Positions 6,268 to 8,666 of a DNA stretch of 8,666 nucleotides are shown here, in pieces. The notes beneath the pieces were generated by a model. It did no database searches, had not been told where the DNA came from, and saw nothing but the letters and a program-made list of their open reading frames with translations. Position numbers and translations under genes: made by a program. The DNA lies in NCBI GenBank assembly GCA_023392205.1, contig JAEVZN010000559.1:1-8666 (forward strand), written 5' to 3'. Numbering within the stretch: the first letter of the stretch is position 1; every line of letters starts with the position of its first letter. This DNA comes from Pseudomonadota bacterium. GTDB taxonomy: Bacteria; Pseudomonadota; Alphaproteobacteria; Rhizobiales; Xanthobacteraceae.

Positions 6268-6301
6268 GCCGGGTGATTTCGGAAGCCGGGTGATGTCGGA
6301 A
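6268..6301 (+). repeat. 17-bp tandem duplication between the binding-protein and permease genes
   Basis: Two adjacent 17-bp units (6268-6284 and 6285-6301) begin GCCGGGTGAT and end TCGGAA; they differ only at the eleventh base (T in the first, G in the second). They fill most of the 57-bp gap and push the permease start away from the upstream stop. No gene feature explains them; replication slippage is the likely source. Confidence 0.8.
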
Positions 6302-6322
6302 GCGAAGAGCTAGCCCCGAACG

Positions 6323-8023
6323 ATGAGCGGATTGACGGCCAGACTGCGCAATCTCGAACCCAGCATCCTGTTGTGGATTGTGCTGGTCGCGATTCTGATC
6401 TTTCTGGTCGTCAATCCACTGCTGCGGCTGCTCATATCCAGCCTGATCGATCCGGAGACCGGCGGCTTTACACTCGGTAATTTCGCGGCGGCCTATGGGC
6501 GTGCGCGTTACGTCACGGCACTGACCAATACGCTGATCATGGGGCTTGCCGTCTGCGCGCTCTGTACGGCCATTGCCGTACCGATGGCCTGGGCAGTGTC
6601 GCGCACCGACATGCCGGGCAAGATGACCATTCGGCTCCTGACGCTCGGGGCCTTCATCACGCCGCCCTATCTCGGCGCGCTGGCCTGGATCTTTCTCGCC
6701 GGCCCCAATGCCGGCTGGATCAATGCAGGTTTCCGATCGCTGACCGGAGCCGACTGGGCGCTGTTCAATATCTTCTCGTTTCCCGGTCTCGTTTTCATTA
6801 TCGCCATTTACTCTTATCCCTACCTGTTCGTCTTCACCTCGACCGCGCTCGACACGGTGTCCTCGGAAATGGAGGATGCCGCCAATATCCATGGTGCCGG
6901 CATCTGGCGCACCACCTTCCGCATCACCCTGCCGCTGGTGCTGCCGGCCATTCTCGGCGGCGCCATCATCACGTTCCTTGAAGCCATCGCGTTGTTCGGC
7001 TCGCCGGCGATGATCGCCATTCCCGCGCGGTATAATGTGGTGACCACGCAGCTCCTTGAATTCTTCTCCTATCCGGTACGGGTCGAAGTGGCGGCCGCCT
7101 ATGCGCTGCCGCTCCTCGCTATCACGGTGGCGCTCTATCTCCTGCAGCAGCGCATCATCGGACGGCGCGGCCATGTGACCATGACCGGGAAGGGCGGCGA
7201 CCGGCGCAGGATCGAGCTTGGTCCCTGGCGCTGGGTGGCGTTTGGCGGATGCTTCTTCGTCTGTCTTCTCTCGACCATCTTGCCGGTCATCGTATTGATG
7301 CAGGCGGCCTTTGCTAAGGCCTGGGGTCGGGGCTTCGATGCCGGGAATTTCACGCTGCAGAATTTCCATTACATCCTGTTCGGCAATTCCGCGACATGGC
7401 AGGCGACGCTGAACTCGTTCTATTTCGCGGGCGCATCGGCGACCCTGGCGCTGCTGCTGGCGCTGGCCATCGCCTATATCGTCAATCGCAAGCTGATGCC
7501 GTTCGGTGGTGTGCTGGCCTTCCTGTGCCTCGCTCCTTTCGTCGTGCCGGGCATTGTGCTGGCCATCGGCTTCTATGCCGCCTATGCGCCGCCGCCTTTC
7601 GCGCTCTATGGCACCGCCGCGATAATGATCCTCGCTTTCACCACGCGCTTCCTGCCGATCGCTTATGCCAATGCCTCGGCCAGCATCCGCGGGGTCAATC
7701 CCGAGATGGAAGAAGCGGTGCGTATCCTGGGCGGCGGCCGCATGACCGCCATCCGCAAGGTGGTTGCGCCGATGCTGAAAGGCACATTGTTCGGCGCGTG
7801 GCTTCTGGGGTTTATCCCTGCCACCCGCGAGATTTCGACTGCGGTCTTTCTCTACGGACCGAATACGCGTGTCATGTCGGTGATGCTGCTCAACCTGACC
7901 GACGAGGGGGTTCTCGAACCGGCGGCGGCCTTCGGATTGCTGCTGCTGGTGATCATCGTCGCCATTGTGGGGCTCGGCTATCTGCTGATGGGGCGCGATT
8001 TCATGGAACGCAGGAGCGATTGA
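6323..8023 (+). CDS. ABC transporter permease, two fused transmembrane domains (FbpB/ThiP-like)
   Basis: Inner-membrane channel of an iron(III)/thiamine/polyamine-type ABC importer. It has 566 residues with two homologous permease domains in one chain, so a single polypeptide replaces the usual permease pair. A first membrane helix is at about 13-38 (hydrophobic run after LEPSILLW), with roughly twelve hydrophobic segments in all. Each half carries the cytoplasmic EAA loop that docks onto the ATPase: EMEDAANIHGAG from residue 182, ending ITLPLVLPAI, and EMEEAVRILGGG from residue 461. A hydrophilic linker with MTGKGGDRRR near residues 286-296 joins the halves. The ribosome site is weak: GAAGAG (6304-6309) is 13 nt from the ATG. 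The gene lies 57 bp after the interrupted binding-protein gene, and its own frame shows no damage. The ATPase gene starts 3 bp after its stop. Substrate cannot be deduced. Confidence 0.94.
   Translation: MSGLTARLRNLEPSILLWIVLVAILIFLVVNPLLRLLISSLIDPETGGFTLGNFAAAYGRARYVTALTNTLIMGLAVCALCTAIAVPMAWAVSRTDMPGKMTIRLLTLGAFITPPYLGALAWIFLAGPNAGWINAGFRSLTGADWALFNIFSFPGLVFIIAIYSYPYLFVFTSTALDTVSSEMEDAANIHGAGIWRTTFRITLPLVLPAILGGAIITFLEAIALFGSPAMIAIPARYNVVTTQLLEFFSYPVRVEVAAAYALPLLAITVALYLLQQRIIGRRGHVTMTGKGGDRRRIELGPWRWVAFGGCFFVCLLSTILPVIVLMQAAFAKAWGRGFDAGNFTLQNFHYILFGNSATWQATLNSFYFAGASATLALLLALAIAYIVNRKLMPFGGVLAFLCLAPFVVPGIVLAIGFYAAYAPPPFALYGTAAIMILAFTTRFLPIAYANASASIRGVNPEMEEAVRILGGGRMTAIRKVVAPMLKGTLFGAWLLGFIPATREISTAVFLYGPNTRVMSVMLLNLTDEGVLEPAAAFGLLLLVIIVAIVGLGYLLMGRDFMERRSD
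8012..8016 (+). promoter_or_regulatory. Ribosome binding site for the ATPase gene, inside the permease 3' end
   Basis: AGGAG lies 10 nt before the GTG at 8027. It overlaps the last codons of the permease gene and suggests translational coupling. It supports GTG as the start codon, since the next ATG comes only after the Walker A motif. Confidence 0.55.
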
Positions 8024-8026
8024 GGC

Positions 8027-8666
8027 GTGGAAAGCCAATCCCGTTTGTCCCTGAGCGGCATCGGCCGCGTCTTCGGCAGGAATGTCGCGGTCGAGGACGT
8101 CAATATCGAACTGAAGCAGGGCGAGTTTCTGTCGCTGCTCGGTCCGTCCGGCTGCGGCAAGACGACGACGCTGCGGATGATTGCAGGCTTCATCAAGCCA
8201 AGTGCAGGCACCATCGCAATGAACGGGGAGATCCTGTCATCGCCCACAACCAGCCGTCCACCCGAGCGGCGCAACATGTCGATGATCTTCCAGAGCTATG
8301 CGATCTGGCCGCATATGACGGTGGAGCAGAACGTCGCCTTCGGTCTGGGCCTGCGCAAAATCCCCGCCGCGACGATGGCCGAAAGGGTCGGCCGCATGCT
8401 GGATATCGTCAAGCTGCGCCATCTCGCGCATCGTTATCCCGCCGAATTGTCGGGCGGCCAGCAGGAGCGCGTGGCACTGGCGCGTGCAATGGTGGTGGAG
8501 CCGGGCGTCCTCCTGCTCGACGAGCCCCTGTCAAACCTCGATGCCGGTCTGCGCGAGGAGATGCGTTTCGAGATCCGCAGGCTGCATGACGAATTCAGGA
8601 TCACGACCGTCTATGAGACCCACGACCAGGCCGAGGCGATGCTCAACGTCCTGATAGCCCTTGCCG
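8027..8666 (+). CDS. ABC transporter ATP-binding protein (iron/spermidine type), 3' truncated by the window
   Basis: ATPase that drives the importer encoded just upstream. 213 codons are visible out of roughly 350 usual for the family; the C-terminal regulatory domain lies beyond the window. The start is GTG at 8027, the first start codon after the in-frame TGA of the permease at 8021-8023. Motifs in order: Walker A GPSGCGKTT (39-47), Q-loop Q89 in FQSYAIWPHMTV, signature LSGGQQERVALARA (141-154), Walker B VLLLDEP (161-167), D-loop SNLDA (169-173) and H-loop H199. All catalytic residues are present. Two oddities follow. Residue 197 is Glu where the family has a small hydrophobic residue before THDQ (Val in most). 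After QAEAM the segment LNVLIALA lacks the Asp that usually precedes the (L/R)I(A/V)V strand, as if one codon were deleted. Either could weaken the fold, or be sequence error near the window end. Confidence 0.93.
   Translation, partial: MESQSRLSLSGIGRVFGRNVAVEDVNIELKQGEFLSLLGPSGCGKTTTLRMIAGFIKPSAGTIAMNGEILSSPTTSRPPERRNMSMIFQSYAIWPHMTVEQNVAFGLGLRKIPAATMAERVGRMLDIVKLRHLAHRYPAELSGGQQERVALARAMVVEPGVLLLDEPLSNLDAGLREEMRFEIRRLHDEFRITTVYETHDQAEAMLNVLIALA

Noticed and set aside
6197..8038. A very long open frame on the minus strand opposite the permease gene (613 codons)
   Set aside because: It is rich in His, Gln, Arg, Glu and Asp with no domain pattern, and mirrors a clear two-domain permease with family motifs. 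Long antisense frames are expected from GC-rich third-position bias.

Overview
The window looks like a piece of chromosome from a GC-rich alphaproteobacterium, most likely of the order Hyphomicrobiales (Bradyrhizobium or Xanthobacter relatives). This is inferred from the strong G/C bias at third codon positions, the mix of transporter families, and the resemblance of the proteins to those of soil heterotrophs. No database search was possible.

Layout. (1) Bases 1-1619, plus strand: the 3' two-thirds of a tripartite-tricarboxylate-transporter (TctC/Bug) periplasmic binding protein, followed by a fumarylacetoacetate hydrolase-family enzyme, with a GC-rich hairpin between them. A bidirectional terminator at 1642-1680 closes this unit. 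(2) Bases 1732-2199, minus strand: a DoxX-family membrane protein that converges on the same terminator. (3) Bases 2451-5046, minus strand: a run transcribed leftward in the order carboxymuconolactone decarboxylase-like protein, beta-hydroxyacid dehydrogenase, TRAP-type (DctP) binding protein, ending in a hairpin terminator at 2397-2430. (4) A 187-bp divergent promoter region. (5) Bases 5234-8666, plus strand: an iron/polyamine-type ABC importer made of a periplasmic binding protein, a double-domain permease and an ATPase cut by the window edge.

How the genes may work together. The soluble enzymes (FAH-family hydrolase/hydratase, PcaC-like protein, NAD-dependent 3-hydroxyisobutyrate dehydrogenase-like protein) are typical of peripheral catabolism of aromatic or organic acids. 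The three binding proteins come from three unrelated uptake systems (TTT, TRAP, ABC), all commonly used for organic acids or metal/organic chelates. A shared substrate is an inference only.

The most notable observation is an in-frame amber codon (5714-5716) in the middle of the ABC binding protein. The rest of the reading frame is intact and family-like on both sides. The ATPase of the same operon also departs from its family around the H-loop. Together these suggest an importer in early decay, or sequence errors. I see no tRNA, rRNA, CRISPR array, insertion sequence, phage gene or defence system, and no clear sign of a wholly new type of system.
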